A stretch of DNA of 64,000 nt, taken from positions 62,001 to 126,000 of the forward strand of contig JAILMN010000010.1 of the NCBI GenBank assembly GCA_024692565.1, given 5' to 3'. Shown here in pieces: positions 1 to 8,505 of this stretch. Position numbers and translations under genes: made by a program. The notes beneath the pieces were generated by a model. It did not search any database. It was not told the DNA's origin and worked only from the letters and a program-made list of their open reading frames with translations. The stretch is from Paludibacteraceae bacterium. GTDB taxonomy: Bacteria > Bacteroidota > Bacteroidia > Bacteroidales > Paludibacteraceae. Numbering within the stretch: position 1 is the first letter of the stretch; each line of letters starts with the position of its first letter.

Positions 1-458
1 TTAGCGGCTTTCTCGCATTTCTGAATACGACTCTCCACCGTCTCCAGATCTTTGAGTTGCAGCTCCGCATCAATGATCTCTTTGTCACGCACAGGGTTTA
101 CCGTACCGTCAACATGCACCACATTCTCGTCGTCGAAGCAACGCAGCACATGAATGATCGCGTCCGTTTCGCGGATATTCGCCAGGAACTTGTTTCCCAG
201 ACCTTCACCTTTGCTCGCACCCTTGACCAGACCGGCGATATCGACTATCTCCACGGTGGTAGGTATCACGCCGCGCTCGGGCTTGCAGAGTTCACCCAGT
301 TTGATGAGTCGCTCGTCCGGAACGGTGATCACTCCTACGTTCGGTTCGATGGTACAGAACGGGAAATTGGCACTCTGCGCTTTCGCATTACTCAGACAGT
401 TGAAAAGGGTACTTTTGCCCACGTTAGGCAACCCTACTATTCCACATTGTAAGGACAT
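1..458 (-). CDS. ychF: YchF/OLA1-type P-loop ATPase, N-terminal part (runs off the window)
   Basis: This is the amino-terminal part of the universally conserved Obg-like ATPase YchF, a ribosome-associated, redox-responsive P-loop protein. The start is ATG at 458-456. The product begins [16 protein letters not shown], with Walker A at residues 8-15, followed by the family's [20 protein letters not shown] and [20 protein letters not shown] (G2/G3) segments. About 152 codons are present and the frame is open at position 1, so roughly the last 210 residues of a usual 365-aa protein lie outside. The gene has its own promoter at 511-542 and lies downstream of feoB on the same strand. Confidence 0.95.
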   Translation of the reverse strand, partial: MSLQCGIVGLPNVGKSTLFNCLSNAKAQSANFPFCTIEPNVGVITVPDERLIKLGELCKPERGVIPTTVEIVDIAGLVKGASKGEGLGNKFLANIRETDAIIHVLRCFDDENVVHVDGTVNPVRDKEIIDAELQLKDLETVESRIQKCEKAA

Positions 459-510
459 AACTATTGACGATTATACGATTTACAATTTGACAATTATTCA
501 AAAGCGAGCG

Positions 511-542
511 CAAAGGTACTGCTTTTTTTTTAATTGTGCAAA
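511..542 (-). promoter_or_regulatory. Bacteroidetes-type promoter for ychF
   Basis: Reading the minus strand, TTTG (542-539), 20 nt, then TACCTTTG (518-511). The start codon at 458 gives a leader of about 45-50 nt. The box sits immediately after the feoB stop. Confidence 0.7.
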
Positions 543-548
543 TAAATC

Positions 549-2216
549 TTATAATAAACAGCCTATTTGATAAACAAGGAAGGAAATCAGCCATGCGAGA
601 AGGAGGCTGTGGAAGACCATGAACCAAGCCCAACGGCGTCCTGCTTCGCGGCGCAAAGTCATGATGGTAGCTACGCAGGGGAAGTACAGCAGCACGAAGA
701 GCATAAAGGTGAACGCCGTCAGCGGAGTAAAGCCCGCGGCACTGATGTCGCCGCCGTACAGAATGGCCAGCGTGGAGACAATCGCTTCTTTGGCCGGAAG
801 ACCCGTGATGAGGCAGACCGACATTTTCCAATCGAAGCCCAAGGGCGCCAAAGCCGGCGAAACGAACTGACCGATGGATGCCAGGTACGAGTGCTCCAGG
901 TCGTTGAGGTCTTGCGTCGGGAAATACTCGAGCGCCCAGATGATGATACTTGCCCAAATGATGACCGTGCAGATTTTTTGCAGATAGTCCGCCACTTTCT
1001 CCCAAATATGCGCGATCGCGATGCGCAACTTCGGCAATTTGAATACCGGCAACTCGTTAACGGTGTCGTCCGCTTCCTGACGGAACCATTTGGTGCGCTT
1101 CATCACCAGAGCAAAAACGACCGACAGACAGATGCCGATGGCATATAAGGAGATCATCACTAATGCTTTGTGTCGCGCAAAGAAGGTATCCACGAACAGC
1201 ATATAAACCGGCAGGCGGGCGGAGCACGACATAAACGGCACCATCAGCATCGTCAGCACGCGGTCCTTCGGATTCTGTATGTCACGCGCCGCCATGATGG
1301 CCGGCACATTGCAACCGAAACCCATCAGCATCGGAATAAAACTGCGGCCGTGAAGACCGATCCGGTGCATGGTCGTATCCATGATATACGCCTCACGCGC
1401 CATGTATCCCGAGTCCTCCATCAGCGAGATGAAAAAGAACAGGATAATGATGTTCGGCAAGAACGCCAGCACGGCTCCTACACCCGCCAACACTCCGTCA
1501 ATCAGCAGCGAGGACCACCATGAGGGCGTCAATAACTCACTCATCCTCTCACTCAATAATTCAATCCCCTTCTCTATCCACTCCTGCGGATAAGCGCCTA
1601 AGGTGAACGTACACCAGAATACGAAATACAGCACCGCCATCATGATGGGGAAGCCCAACCACGGGTTCGTCAGCACTTTATCAATCTGCTCCAGACGCGT
1701 CTGATACTTATCGTCCTTCGCGTGCGTGAGCGTTTCCGTTAATATACCGTGCACGTACGCGCGATAGGTGTCCTCATCTTCCTGATCCCGCAAGTGGTAG
1801 ATCGGGTGCGCTTTGGACACCGGACGAGAGGCTACTTCCTGCAAAATAGCCACGCACTCCGGCAGACCATAGTTCAAACGAACCGACACACGGCAAGTCG
1901 GGACACCGATCAGCTGCTCCAGTTTGGGAATATCCAGCGAGTGATCGGTTTTCTCCAGCAAATCATAGCGACCGATGGCAAGCACAATCTTCTCCTGCTC
2001 ATCGATGATATGCGGCGTAAGCATCAGCGACTCCTCCAAACGCGTGGAATCGACCACCTGCAGCACCACGTCAAACGCATGACCGTGCAACTCGTCCGAG
2101 TGATGAACCTCCACGAATTGTATGTCTTGCTTGCTTTGGTTTGCCAAGCCCTGCAGCGCTTTTGTCAGTGAACTTTTACCGCTGCGAGGAAGACCTATTA
2201 CCGCTATTTTTTGCAT
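549..2216 (-). CDS. feoB: FeoB-like ferrous iron transporter with degenerate G domain
   Basis: The membrane half is clearly FeoB, the inner-membrane Fe(II) permease: it has Gate motifs GFGCNVPAIMAARDI with PFMSCSARLPVY, and a second GLPAKEAIVSTLAILYG block, among about eight hydrophobic segments. The cytoplasmic N-terminal G domain is abnormal. G1 is GLPRSGKSS (residues 8-16), but the region normally holding G2 and the DxPG G3 motif is absent: only about 35 residues separate G1 from the VVDSTRLEESL segment. The NxxD guanine-specificity motif reads GRYD. At 555 aa it is about 150-250 residues shorter than usual FeoB, and no FeoA domain is fused or adjacent. It may be a regulatory-deficient transporter or a different metal permease. 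Start ATG at 2216; own promoter just upstream. Confidence 0.85.
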   Translation of the reverse strand: MQKIAVIGLPRSGKSSLTKALQGLANQSKQDIQFVEVHHSDELHGHAFDVVLQVVDSTRLEESLMLTPHIIDEQEKIVLAIGRYDLLEKTDHSLDIPKLEQLIGVPTCRVSVRLNYGLPECVAILQEVASRPVSKAHPIYHLRDQEDEDTYRAYVHGILTETLTHAKDDKYQTRLEQIDKVLTNPWLGFPIMMAVLYFVFWCTFTLGAYPQEWIEKGIELLSERMSELLTPSWWSSLLIDGVLAGVGAVLAFLPNIIILFFFISLMEDSGYMAREAYIMDTTMHRIGLHGRSFIPMLMGFGCNVPAIMAARDIQNPKDRVLTMLMVPFMSCSARLPVYMLFVDTFFARHKALVMISLYAIGICLSVVFALVMKRTKWFRQEADDTVNELPVFKLPKLRIAIAHIWEKVADYLQKICTVIIWASIIIWALEYFPTQDLNDLEHSYLASIGQFVSPALAPLGFDWKMSVCLITGLPAKEAIVSTLAILYGGDISAAGFTPLTAFTFMLFVLLYFPCVATIMTLRREAGRRWAWFMVFHSLLLAWLISFLVYQIGCLL

Positions 2217-2244
2217 CGATGCGGGTGTTTCAATTTTGCGGGTG

Positions 2245-2276
2245 CAAAATTACTGCTTTTTGTTGAAACCCACAAT
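2245..2276 (-). promoter_or_regulatory. Promoter for feoB-like gene
   Basis: Minus strand ATTG (2276-2273), 20 nt, TAATTTTG (2252-2245), followed by CACCCGC. The -33 element deviates by one base from TTTG. Confidence 0.55.
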
Positions 2277-2315
2277 CCCTAAAAATAGTGATTTTTTATC
2301 AAAAACGCAAATTTA

Positions 2316-2347
2316 TTTGCATATGTGCAATTTTTGTAGTAATTTTG
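2316..2347 (+). promoter_or_regulatory. Promoter for the 2373 gene
   Basis: TTTG (2316-2319), 20 nt, TAATTTTG (2340-2347), about 25-35 nt before the start codon. It belongs to the extended promoter family in this window (TTTGCATATGT after the -33 box). Confidence 0.65.
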
Positions 2348-2372
2348 CGCCGCAAAATCATTCAAACCATAT

Positions 2373-3215
2373 ATGATTAATATGAAAAAAATGTTTATGT
2401 TGCTGCTTTGCGCAGCCTGTGTAAGTGCCGGTTTTGCCAGCGACGGACCGCTGCCCGGCAAATTCTCTGTGAGTGAAACCACGCAAGTGCGCTTCTCCTC
2501 CGGTAATCTCCAGCACCAGCCTAACGGTTCTTTCTGGCGTTTCGCGGAGCACCAGTATGATTTCATCGGCGGTTCCGCTACGGCAGGTAATGTGAACTAT
2601 GCGTTTGACCGTTGCAACAACGAGCGTATTGATCCGTATTACGACTGCTGGATTGACCTTTTCGGTTGGGGCACCGGTGAAAATCCTGCGCTGAGTACAG
2701 AGGACAGCCGCGATTATTGGGAGTTCGTCGATTGGGGCATCAACACCATCATGAACGGCGGTTTCTTCACCTATCCCTATCGTACGCTTAACTGGGAAGA
2801 GTGGTTCTATCTTCTCGTCAGCCGTCCTAATGCAGACCAGCTCCGCGGACAGGCTACGGTTAACAAAGTGCATGGTTTCATCCTGTTGCCGGACGAGTGG
2901 GAACTGCCGAAAAAGCTGGCGTTCACACCCGATGCCAACAACTGGGCGACCAATACCTACGGCGCTTCGCAGTGGAAACAGATGGAAGCAGCCGGTGCAG
3001 TCTTCCTGCCCGCAGGCGGTTTCCGCAGCGGACACCAGATGAGCGTTGTCGGCGTGATGGGCTTCTACTGGGCTTCCGATGTATTCTTTGACAAAGAAGG
3101 TAACCGCACCGAAGACGGACGCGATATCTTCTTCAGCGAGAAACGCTTCGGCCCGCGCGACCACGAGAAACGCTTCTACGGCCTCTCCGTCCGCCTCGTT
3201 CAGGACGTTCGATAA
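2373..3215 (+). CDS. secreted protein, FISUMP/C-type-lectin-like family
   Basis: A 280-aa exported protein. The N-terminus ([23 protein letters not shown]) is a signal peptide; ATG at 2382 is an equally good start. The mature part carries the Bacteroidales/Fibrobacter motif series [80 protein letters not shown] and a terminal [13 protein letters not shown] recognise this series from large families of cell-surface proteins often called Fibrobacter-major-paralogous (FISUMP) domains, and the fold is probably related to formylglycine-generating-enzyme/C-type-lectin domains. The ligand is unknown. It forms its own transcription unit just upstream of tdk (17 nt gap). Confidence 0.6.
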   Translation: MINMKKMFMLLLCAACVSAGFASDGPLPGKFSVSETTQVRFSSGNLQHQPNGSFWRFAEHQYDFIGGSATAGNVNYAFDRCNNERIDPYYDCWIDLFGWGTGENPALSTEDSRDYWEFVDWGINTIMNGGFFTYPYRTLNWEEWFYLLVSRPNADQLRGQATVNKVHGFILLPDEWELPKKLAFTPDANNWATNTYGASQWKQMEAAGAVFLPAGGFRSGHQMSVVGVMGFYWASDVFFDKEGNRTEDGRDIFFSEKRFGPRDHEKRFYGLSVRLVQDVR

Positions 3216-3232
3216 AGAGAAATAGTTTGAGT

Positions 3233-3826
3233 ATGTTTTCAGAACGTGACACCAAAGGACCGACGCTACGTCGTGGTTCGATTGAAGTAGTTTGCGGATC
3301 AATGTTCAGCGGCAAGACCGAAGAACTGATTCGTCGTATGAAGCGCGCTAAGTTCGCTAAACAACGCGTGGAGATTTACAAACCCGCTATTGACGTGCGT
3401 TATAGTGAAGAAGATGTGGTGAGCCATGACCGCAATGTTATTCAGTCCACACCTGTGGACAGCAGTCAGAATATATTGCTGATGGTGGACGACATCGATG
3501 TGGTAGGTATTGACGAAGCGCAGTTTTTCGACATGGGAATCGTCGATGTATGCAAGCAGCTGGCGGAACGCGGTATCCGCGTTATTGTGGCAGGACTCGA
3601 CATGGACTTCAAAGGTGTGCCTTTCGGTCCGATGCCTGCACTGATGGCGATAGCAGAAGACGTGTATAAGACACATGCCATCTGCGTGCACTGCGGCGAC
3701 CTTGCGTATGTCAGCCATCGTCTCGTAGCCTCCGACAAACGTGTGCTCCTTGGCGAGACAGACAGTTACGAACCTCTTTGCCGTAATTGTTATAACAAGG
3801 CGATTGCTTTAGAAGGAAACAAATAA
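3233..3826 (+). CDS. tdk: thymidine kinase
   Basis: Type II thymidine kinase (EC 2.7.1.21), salvaging thymidine to dTMP in the cytosol. Walker A GSMFSGKT is at about residues 22-29, the Walker B-like DEAQFF at about 94-99, and the zinc-binding cysteines are CVHCG and CRNC near the C-terminus; the lasso-region Tyr is in DSYEPLC. ATG at 3233 is preferred over an in-frame TTG six bases upstream, giving 197 aa, the normal family length. It lies between the secreted protein gene and priA, all on the plus strand with gaps under 20 nt. Confidence 0.95.
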   Translation: MFSERDTKGPTLRRGSIEVVCGSMFSGKTEELIRRMKRAKFAKQRVEIYKPAIDVRYSEEDVVSHDRNVIQSTPVDSSQNILLMVDDIDVVGIDEAQFFDMGIVDVCKQLAERGIRVIVAGLDMDFKGVPFGPMPALMAIAEDVYKTHAICVHCGDLAYVSHRLVASDKRVLLGETDSYEPLCRNCYNKAIALEGNK

Positions 3827-3843
3827 CCATGGTAAATGACTAA

Positions 3844-5856
3844 ATGCTGAAATACATTGATGTCATATTGCCCCTTGCCATCCGAGATTGTTATACCTAT
3901 AGCATCCCGGATGGTTTGTCTTTGCCTGCACCGGGTACACACGTTGAGGTGCCGTTGATGAAAAAGAAAATACGTGGTATTGTGCTGTGTGAACATACGG
4001 AGTCTATCTCTGCCGAATGGCAAGAGAAGATACGTCCTATCATCGCGATCTTTGAGAACGCACCGGTAGTGTCGCATGAGCAGTTGGCGCTTTGGCAATG
4101 GATGAGCAGTTATTACATGTGCACCTTGGGTGAAGTGATGGCGGCTGCGTTGCCTGAAGGATTAGACAAGCGCCTGGCCAATCCGCCCAAGCGACGCAGA
4201 ACCACTATTATACCTTATTCTGGACCCGTTGAACCAGCTCATCCGCTGACACCTGCACAGCAGAAAAGTGCCGATGAATGCGAGAAATTTTGGACTGCTG
4301 GAAAAGATATTGTGCTGTTAAACGGCGTGACTTCAAGCGGCAAGACGGACATCTACATCCATCTTATCCAAGCGCAACTGGAAGCAGGTAAGAACGTGTT
4401 GTATCTGGTGCCGGAGATTGCTCTTACTACACAATTGACGACACGTCTGCAGACTATATTCGGTGATAAGTTGACCGTCTATCATAGTCGTTTCACGGAT
4501 GCTGAGCGCGAGCAACTGTATTACGCAGCAGCTAAAACTGAGCCTCATGTAGTCATTGGTGCTCGCAGTGCAGTCTTTTTGCCGATACCGAATATAGGAC
4601 TCGTCATAGTAGATGAAGAGCATGAGCCAAGTTATAAACAAGCCGAACCCGCACCGCGTTATCATGCGCGTAATGCAGCGATTATGTTAGCCAAGGAGCA
4701 CGGCGCACGGGTGTTGTTAGGCACTGCTACTCCGTCTTTGGAGTCGTTCTACTTAGCACAGAAAGGGATCTACGGATTGGTACAACTCACCGAACGCTTC
4801 GGCGGGGTAGAATTGCCGGAGATTAAGCTGATTGACCTCAAGAGTCAATACATACGCAAGGAGATGTACGGTCATTTCAGCGACCCACTGGTAGAACGTA
4901 TTCATCAATGTCTGGCAGACCAGAAACAGGTTATCCTTTTCCAAAACCGCCGCGGTTACGCCCCGCAGATACAATGTGCTCAATGCGGTCAAGTCCCGCG
5001 TTGCGTACAATGCGACGTGCCGATGACGTTGCATTTGCGAGCGCATGAATTGCGATGTCACTACTGTGGTTACCGAATGCCGATACCGCCTGTATGTCCT
5101 TCCTGCGGAGGAGAATTGAAGACCTTAGGATTCGGTACCGAACGTATCGAAGATGAGATACAACAACTCTTCCCGGAGGCACGAGTGTTGCGTATGGATT
5201 TAGATACTACGCGCAACAGAGCTTCTTATCAAGATATCATCAATGCGTTTGCACGCCATAAATGCGATATTCTCGTCGGTACGCAGATGGTAACCAAAGG
5301 TTTGCATTTCGATGACGTACGTTTGGTAGCCGTACTTAATGCTGACCCACTATTTAACCAACCGGATTTCCGTGCTTACGAGCGAGCGTATCAGATGCTT
5401 GAGCAAGTGGCCGGTCGTGCCGGCCGAAAAGGAAGCAAAGGCGAAGTATGGATTCAGACTTATGACACCTCCAATACTGTGCTGCAACTTGTGCAGGAGC
5501 ACGACTATGATGCACTATTTAAGCAGCAACTCAAAGAACGAGAAGCATTTAAGTATCCCCCATTTCATCGGATAATTCGTTTGCAACTGCGTGACCATAA
5601 TGCGCAGCGCGTACAGATAGCAGCGGATCAATTACAAGTTTACTTGAAGCAGATCTTTGGAGAACGCATTTCGGGAGTGATTGTGCCTTCCGTAGAACGT
5701 GTACAAGCGTATACGATTCGGGAACTGAACCTGCGTATCGAAGTAGGTGCCAATATAATCGAAGCAAAGCGACGACTGAAAGAAGCTATAGACCATGTTT
5801 GGTCGCTTTCGTCGAATAAAAATGTAAAAATCATAGTGGACGTAGATCCACAGTAA
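3844..5856 (+). CDS. priA: primosomal protein N' (replication restart helicase)
   Basis: PriA, the 3'-to-5' superfamily 2 helicase that recognises stalled forks and reloads the replisome. The 3'-DNA-binding domain occupies about residues 1-105 (MLKYIDVILPLAIRDCYTYS...). Walker A GVTSSGKT is at about 160-168 and the DEEH box near 256. Eight zinc-binding cysteines lie between about 378 and 422, as CAQCG, CVQC, CHYC and CPSC. Motifs GTQMVTKGLHFD and QVAGRAGR follow. The protein is 670 aa. The segment between the 3'-binding domain and the helicase is only about 35 residues (PPKRRRTTIIPY...), so the winged-helix domain found in E. coli PriA appears to be missing. Downstream kinase gene starts 12 nt later. 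Confidence 0.93.
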   Translation: MLKYIDVILPLAIRDCYTYSIPDGLSLPAPGTHVEVPLMKKKIRGIVLCEHTESISAEWQEKIRPIIAIFENAPVVSHEQLALWQWMSSYYMCTLGEVMAAALPEGLDKRLANPPKRRRTTIIPYSGPVEPAHPLTPAQQKSADECEKFWTAGKDIVLLNGVTSSGKTDIYIHLIQAQLEAGKNVLYLVPEIALTTQLTTRLQTIFGDKLTVYHSRFTDAEREQLYYAAAKTEPHVVIGARSAVFLPIPNIGLVIVDEEHEPSYKQAEPAPRYHARNAAIMLAKEHGARVLLGTATPSLESFYLAQKGIYGLVQLTERFGGVELPEIKLIDLKSQYIRKEMYGHFSDPLVERIHQCLADQKQVILFQNRRGYAPQIQCAQCGQVPRCVQCDVPMTLHLRAHELRCHYCGYRMPIPPVCPSCGGELKTLGFGTERIEDEIQQLFPEARVLRMDLDTTRNRASYQDIINAFARHKCDILVGTQMVTKGLHFDDVRLVAVLNADPLFNQPDFRAYERAYQMLEQVAGRAGRKGSKGEVWIQTYDTSNTVLQLVQEHDYDALFKQQLKEREAFKYPPFHRIIRLQLRDHNAQRVQIAADQLQVYLKQIFGERISGVIVPSVERVQAYTIRELNLRIEVGANIIEAKRRLKEAIDHVWSLSSNKNVKIIVDVDPQ

Positions 5857-5868
5857 AGCCAAATCATT

Positions 5869-6816
5869 ATGATACCTGAAGAAAAACGCAGAGTAGCGTA
5901 CATCAATGAAATGATTGAGAATGGTCATGCCGCCGAATTGGTAGAGGAAGGCGAGAAATACCATGCAGAGCAACTATCGCGTATCGCGCGTAATATATGT
6001 TCGCGCGCGGGCGTGCGCATTATACTCATTGCCGGACCCAGTTCCAGCGGTAAGACCAGCACCAGCCATCGTTTGTGTCTGGAACTGCTGGCGCAAGGTA
6101 AGAAACCTGTAGCTTTGTCTTTGGATAACTGGTACTTGAATGGTATTCTTACGCCGCTGAAGGTGGACGGAACGAAGGACTATGAATCGGTTTATGCCAT
6201 CGATCTCGATCAGTTAGAGACCGATCTCAAAGCATTGGTAGCGGGTCAGGAGATTGCACTCCCGACTTTCAATTTCGCCGAAGAGAAACGCGAGTATCCG
6301 GGTGAAACATTGCGTCTTGACGATGAGGCAGTACTGGTGATGGAAGGTATTCACGCTCTAAACCCGATCTTAACGCGACACCTCCGCGATGATGAGAAAT
6401 TCAAGATTTATGCAGCGCCTATGAGTCCGGTGTCATTGGACGGCGAGACTTGGATACCCACTTACGTCCATCGTCTGCTACGCCGTATGAGTCGCGACTA
6501 CCGCACGCGCGGAAAGAGTCCGCTGCAGACAATCGCCGGCTGGGCAGATGTACGCGAAGGAGAAGAAAAATGGATAGAGCCTTTCCGAGACCAAGCCGAT
6601 GTGCAGTTTGACACGTCGATGTTATATGAGTTACCGGCTATCCGCTATGCTGTAGAGACCGCATTACAATCTGTGCCGGCATCAGCAGCCGAATATCCGA
6701 TGGCAGAAAAGCTGCTATATTACCTCAGTTTCTTCGAAGGACTCGAGGCTTCTTATATTCCGCGCACGTCTATCTTGCGCGAATTCATCGGCGGAAGCCA
6801 ATTCAATGTAGCATAA
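5869..6816 (+). CDS. uridine kinase-like nucleoside kinase (stand-alone kinase domain)
   Basis: A 315-aa P-loop kinase of the phosphoribulokinase/uridine kinase superfamily. Walker A GPSSSGKT is at about residues 56-63, then SLDNWYLN, VMEGIHALNP and a C-terminal TSILREFIGGSQF. It is a paralogue of the C-terminal half of the TGS-domain kinase at 34577-36271, which shares GPSSSGKT, EGLHALNP and TSLLREFVGGSSF but has an extra N-terminal TGS/threonyl-tRNA-synthetase-like region. The exact nucleoside substrate cannot be read from the sequence. Last gene of the tdk-priA group; a strong terminator follows. Confidence 0.8.
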   Translation: MIPEEKRRVAYINEMIENGHAAELVEEGEKYHAEQLSRIARNICSRAGVRIILIAGPSSSGKTSTSHRLCLELLAQGKKPVALSLDNWYLNGILTPLKVDGTKDYESVYAIDLDQLETDLKALVAGQEIALPTFNFAEEKREYPGETLRLDDEAVLVMEGIHALNPILTRHLRDDEKFKIYAAPMSPVSLDGETWIPTYVHRLLRRMSRDYRTRGKSPLQTIAGWADVREGEEKWIEPFRDQADVQFDTSMLYELPAIRYAVETALQSVPASAAEYPMAEKLLYYLSFFEGLEASYIPRTSILREFIGGSQFNVA

Positions 6817-6831
6817 GTGCCGCACATGTAC

Positions 6832-6868
6832 AACAAAAATAGACGCCCGTTGGACGTCTATTTTTGTT
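6832..6868. terminator. bidirectional rho-independent terminator
   Basis: Perfect 14-bp inverted repeat AACAAAAATAGACG / CGTCTATTTTTGTT with a 9-nt loop. An A-run on one side and a T-run on the other serve both the kinase gene (plus) and gap (minus), which converge here. A second small hairpin (ATCAACC/GGTTGAT, 6869-6888) directly follows and reaches the gap stop codon. Confidence 0.85.
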
Positions 6869-6887
6869 ATCAACCAAGATGGGTTGA

Positions 6888-7955
6888 TTAACGGAGCTCT
6901 GCGAGGTACTTGATCGTACGAACCATCTGGCTGGTGTAGCTGTTCTCGTTGTCGTACCAGCTAACTACCTGTACCTGGAAGGTGTCGTCGTCGATCTTAG
7001 CAACCATAGTCTGGGTAGCATCGAAGAGCGAACCGAACTTCATGCCGATAACATCGCTCGATACGATCTCATCTTCGGTGTAACCGAAGGACTCGGTCTG
7101 AGCAGCCTTCATAGCAGCGTTGATACCCTCTTTGGTGATGTCTTTGCCCTTAACAACTGCTACCAAGATAGTGGTAGAACCGGTCGGAGTCGGAACGCGT
7201 TGTGCGCTACCGATGAGTTTGCCGTTCAGTTCTGGAATAACGAGGCCGATAGCTTTTGCTGCACCGGTGCTGTTCGGAACGATGTTCTGTGCACCTGCAC
7301 GGCTACGACGAAGGTCACCCTTACGTTGCGGACCGTCAAGAATCATCTGGTCGCCCGTGTAGGCGTGGATGGTGCTCATGATACCGCTCTGGATCGGAGC
7401 GTATTTGTGCAGAGCAGCTGCCATCGGAGCGAGACAGTTGGTGGTACAAGAAGCAGCGGAGATAACTTTATCTGCCGGAGTCAGAGTCTTGTGGTTAACA
7501 TTGTAAACGATGGTCGGAAGATCGTTACCTGCCGGAGCGGAGATAACAACTTTCTTTGCGCCAGCCTGGATGTGAGCCTCAGCTTTAGCTTTACTGGTAT
7601 AGAAACCGGTGCACTCAAGAACTACATCGATACCGAGTTTTCCCCAAGGCAGCTCAGCTGCGTTAGGTACAGCGTAGATCGTAATCTCCTTGCCGTCAAC
7701 GATGATCGAACCAGGAGTAACAACAGTCTTACCGTCCTCAGCGAGAACAGCGTCCTTGTAAGCAACAGTGTGCTTGCCCTCACCGAATTTACCTGCGAAA
7801 CCACCTTGAGCGGTGTCGTATTTCAGAAGGTGAGCCAACATCTTCGGGCTGGTCAAGTCGTTGATTGCAACTACCTCATAACCCTCAGCTTCAAACATCT
7901 GACGGAAAGCCAGACGACCAATACGGCCAAAGCCGTTAATTGCTACTTTTGTCAT
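6888..7955 (-). CDS. gap: glyceraldehyde-3-phosphate dehydrogenase, type I
   Basis: Glycolytic GAPDH (EC 1.2.1.12). The Rossmann motif INGFGRIGR is at residues 7-15, the catalytic Cys in SAASCTTNC, and the family segments [12 protein letters not shown] and [13 protein letters not shown] are present. NAD specificity is suggested by AINDL after the second strand. At 355 aa it is about 20 residues longer than E. coli GapA, mostly from an extended loop around residues 70-105 (after [11 protein letters not shown]). Monocistronic: own promoter with TACCTTTG at 8028-8021, terminator at 6832-6868. Confidence 0.97.
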   Translation of the reverse strand: MTKVAINGFGRIGRLAFRQMFEAEGYEVVAINDLTSPKMLAHLLKYDTAQGGFAGKFGEGKHTVAYKDAVLAEDGKTVVTPGSIIVDGKEITIYAVPNAAELPWGKLGIDVVLECTGFYTSKAKAEAHIQAGAKKVVISAPAGNDLPTIVYNVNHKTLTPADKVISAASCTTNCLAPMAAALHKYAPIQSGIMSTIHAYTGDQMILDGPQRKGDLRRSRAGAQNIVPNSTGAAKAIGLVIPELNGKLIGSAQRVPTPTGSTTILVAVVKGKDITKEGINAAMKAAQTESFGYTEDEIVSSDVIGMKFGSLFDATQTMVAKIDDDTFQVQVVSWYDNENSYTSQMVRTIKYLAELR

Positions 7956-8020
7956 AATTAGTGAATTAAATTTAAGTTGTTTATATTGATTGTTTTTTTA
8001 TCTCTCAACCTTTGCGGGTG

Positions 8021-8028
8021 CAAAGGTA
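8021..8028 (-). promoter_or_regulatory. -7 element of the gap promoter
   Basis: TACCTTTG on the minus strand followed by CACCCGCAAAGG. No good TTTG box is seen 20 nt upstream. The leader to the ATG at 7955 is about 60 nt. Confidence 0.5.
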
Positions 8029-8091
8029 CTATATTTTTTTAATATATAAAAATAAATCGTATAAAAATCTTAATTTTGTAAACAAAATTTA

Positions 8092-8505
8092 TCATTTTCG
8101 GCCAAAATCTGCAGGAATCTCTCCCCACGCTTTGGTGTCCCATTTATAAATCGGCGTAGTCCATGTGTTGTCATGCAACCACATCTCGGCTTTGCGAACC
8201 ATGTGAAACAGGTCTTGGTTCGAGGCATTCCACTCCAACTTCGATTTGCACCGTTTCTGGCGAACCCAAGCTAATGCTGTGACGCTATCGGTATAAAGCA
8301 CCCAGTTGAGGTTATATTTTTTGATATACGCCAAGCCCAGCACTAATGCCAAGAACTCGCCGATGTTATTCGTGCCTTGCACAAAAGGTCCGCGATGAAA
8401 TACCTCCGTGCTGGTGTCCGCTATCACCCCACGAAACTCCATCACGCCCGGGTTGCCTGAGCATGCAGCATCTACTGCCAAAGCCGGTAAGATCGGTTTA
8501 CTCAT
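8092..8505 (-). CDS. RNase H family protein
   Basis: A 137-aa ribonuclease H-fold protein. It shows the first acidic strand AVDAACSGNPGVMEFRG, the second carboxylate in NNIGEFLAL, the third in LYTDSVTALAW, and the WNASNQDLF segment typical of the Bacteroidetes branch. It probably cleaves RNA in RNA-DNA hybrids. The ATG at 8505 is chosen rather than a TTG two codons earlier; it overlaps the last 8 nt of the 1047-aa surface-protein gene, so translation is likely coupled. Its place at the end of an OmpA/surface-protein operon is probably incidental. Confidence 0.85.
   Translation of the reverse strand: MSKPILPALAVDAACSGNPGVMEFRGVIADTSTEVFHRGPFVQGTNNIGEFLALVLGLAYIKKYNLNWVLYTDSVTALAWVRQKRCKSKLEWNASNQDLFHMVRKAEMWLHDNTWTTPIYKWDTKAWGEIPADFGRK

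Noticed and set aside
2358..3302. A 314-codon minus-strand ORF opposite the secreted FISUMP-like protein and the tdk start
   Set aside because: The plus strand carries a signal peptide and family motifs with its own promoter; the minus product has no family resemblance and overlaps tdk.
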